A DNA stretch of 64,000 bases, taken from assembly GCA_011037195.1 (NCBI GenBank), contig JAAEAF010004971.1, forward strand, positions 1 through 64,000, in the 5' to 3' direction. A model generated the notes under the pieces. That model did not search any database and was not told the origin of the DNA. It saw only the letters and a program-made list of their open reading frames with translations. Position numbers and translations under genes: made by a program. This DNA is from Triatoma infestans. Lineage: Eukaryota > Arthropoda > Insecta > Hemiptera > Reduviidae. Position 1 is the stretch's first letter; the number at the start of each line of letters is the position of its first letter. Positions 62,776-64,000 of the stretch are shown piece after piece.

Positions 62776-63299
62776 TCAAAACAAACTTTAAGGCTTCAAC
62801 AACGTTGCGACAATACATAACCTATGTATATAACATTACGATAAAGTATAATTCTTTAATTATATATATATTTTATTTAATGTGTTTAAAAAGTTTAAAG
62901 TCAAATTGATAATAAATAAATATCAGAGAACATTAAACTACCATTTTAAACTTATGAAAATAATATTCACCATTTTAGTAGCAAATATTCTCATCAAGTT
63001 TTTTAAATACTCTCAACTGTTGCTTATATATAATATTTAAGGCGGAGTATAAAATAGTTTTTAACAACTTCCTTGCAGTTGCCATACTAGCTTGCCTCGT
63101 ATGGTCAACCCTGAACTAGATGTGTGTACAAGTGGACTCTTAATCCCTTGTTATATAAACAGATGTTTACATAGTCGTATTTAAATGTTTCAATATATAT
63201 TAAGTTTGTCATTAATAATTAATACCAGGTGATAAAATAAAATAGAATATAATAAATAAGGGGCAAGTGGTACCAATAGCCCCCAATAGGCCGGACGCA
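62776..63299. other. No gene seen
   Basis: AT-rich, stop-dense; no repeats shared with other parts of the window recognised. Confidence 0.5.
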
Positions 63300-63540
63300 A
63301 AAAGATCTGTTGTGAAATTCCCGGTAATAACACACGTTAACCATTGCCATATAGCATACTTAAGTCTGATAGTCATAAGCAGACCACAGATCTAAGTGGT
63401 GCCTTCTTAAAGCAGTTGGAGGAATCTCTCTTGTGTCGGAACCTCAGGGCAGCAGAAAATATGATGGACGTCACTTCCTCAGTTAAGCAAAACCTGCAAT
63501 GAACGACTTAGGCAAACATGTTTTCTGGGCCTATTTGCCC
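63300..63540 (-). pseudogene. LINE C-terminal zinc-knuckle fragment
   Basis: On the minus strand HCRFCLTEEVTSIIFSAA and then RHKRDSSNCF appear in one frame. C..C..E......H-like spacing after a short leader parallels CRFCGNSDTP and CRFWKVEEETPAHI in the other RNase H LINEs. Very short, so the call rests on position and pattern only. Confidence 0.4.
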
Positions 63541-63714
63541 GATTAGTAATTAACCTAATAATTAATAGACCAAATAATATTTATTTATTTATTTTATTGG
63601 TATTTACAACGACAGATTTATAGTCATAAATAAATTCATTGATGGAATAAAATGTTAAAGAAAAACATGAATAATTGATAAATAAAGCAAAAAATAAAAA
63701 AATAAATAAAAATA

Positions 63715-64000
63715 AAATAAACTAGCGGGAGAAGTCCCTTAGGTGTTTAGTTATTACTGGTTTTCATCTTTGCGAGATCACAAGGCCACACCTGTCGAAG
63801 ACGTCTTAGTTGTTAGTGAGTGTACAGCATGAGAGTCCATGAACGAGAGGCTTATAATGAGAGGATAAAGGTTCGTGGAATTTTCTGTAGAAGACTTTGA
63901 GGAATGAGATGTTCGAGTTCCTTAAACTATAGTTAGCGCTAATCATAGTTAGGCAACGCTATGGTCCTAAGGATTTTGGATTGTTGGAATTGAATTAGTT
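63715..64000 (-). pseudogene. Jockey-type LINE, 3' end of ORF2 (window edge)
   Basis: Minus frames from the right edge: LIQFQQSKILRTIAL, FKELEHLIPQSLLQKIPRTF and LRRLRQVWPCDLAKMK. The order (Q.K.LR.I, ...L..V...., RRL.R.WP.DL) is the Jockey C-terminus seen at 52418-52633 and 23504-23760. Stops occur between. The rest of the RT lies outside the window. Confidence 0.55.

Noticed and set aside
1..64000. CRISPR array, bacterial operons, phage or plasmid features
   Set aside because: Repeats are eukaryotic transposons and microsatellites, no regularly spaced short repeats with unique spacers, no ribosome binding sites before long frames.

Overview
This 64 kb window is AT-rich, intron-poor-looking eukaryotic DNA with no recognisable intact host gene. 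Almost everything that can be identified is transposon-derived: mariner, PIF/Harbinger (with a MADF-domain gene), Jockey-type and RNase H-bearing LINEs, an RTE-like LINE, a Penelope-like element, tRNA-derived SINEs, solo LTRs, MITEs, and a very abundant 1 kb non-coding repeat. This mixture, and the MADF/Harbinger and mariner combination in particular, suggests an arthropod, most likely an insect; that is inference, and I cannot name a species.

Layout. 1-9.7 kb: LINE remnants (1-430, 3.85-4.5, 6.1-6.7 kb), two SINEs, a fold-back element with hammerhead-like motifs (1.43-1.8 kb), and a 5'-truncated LINE with a clean target-site duplication (TSD) at 8.5-9.4 kb. 9.76-11.05 kb: a full-length mariner with perfect 28-bp ends. 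11.4-22.6 kb: a block of the 1 kb repeat (here called family A) in both orientations, including a head-to-tail pair, broken by solo LTRs, an RNase H LINE that itself holds a deleted Harbinger element, and an RTE-like LINE. 22.8-31.1 kb: mariner relic, SINE, Jockey ends, a 790-bp solo LTR, an RNase H LINE, and a fold-back Penelope relative. 33.8-39.8 kb: SINE, hammerhead-bearing fold-backs, a second mariner, and a LINE split by a solo LTR. 41.3-48.1 kb: two RNase H LINEs and one family A copy interrupted by both a LINE and a Penelope-like element. 48.1-64 kb: more family A, a Jockey RT, hammerhead-bearing fold-backs, a 603-bp MITE, a 0.5-0.6 kb inverted duplication, and LINE ends at the right edge.

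Most notable signal: three unrelated-looking sequence groups (HA, HB and HC below) each carry the hammerhead ribozyme core in the right order (CUGANGA, stem II, GAAA, short palindromic stem III, cleavage site, stem I). They usually occur in inverted pairs. One HC copy lies just inside the 3' terminus of a recognisable Penelope-like element with RT thumb and GIY-YIG remnants, which ties the whole set to Penelope-like retroelements. Second is family A itself: a roughly 1 kb unit with matching ends, a terminal hairpin followed by a T-run, and internal 0.3 kb subrepeats each marked by CCGGAAGT.

All coding regions found are fragments or contain stops and frameshifts. Insertions nest inside one another, so relative ages can be read from TSDs and interrupted frames.
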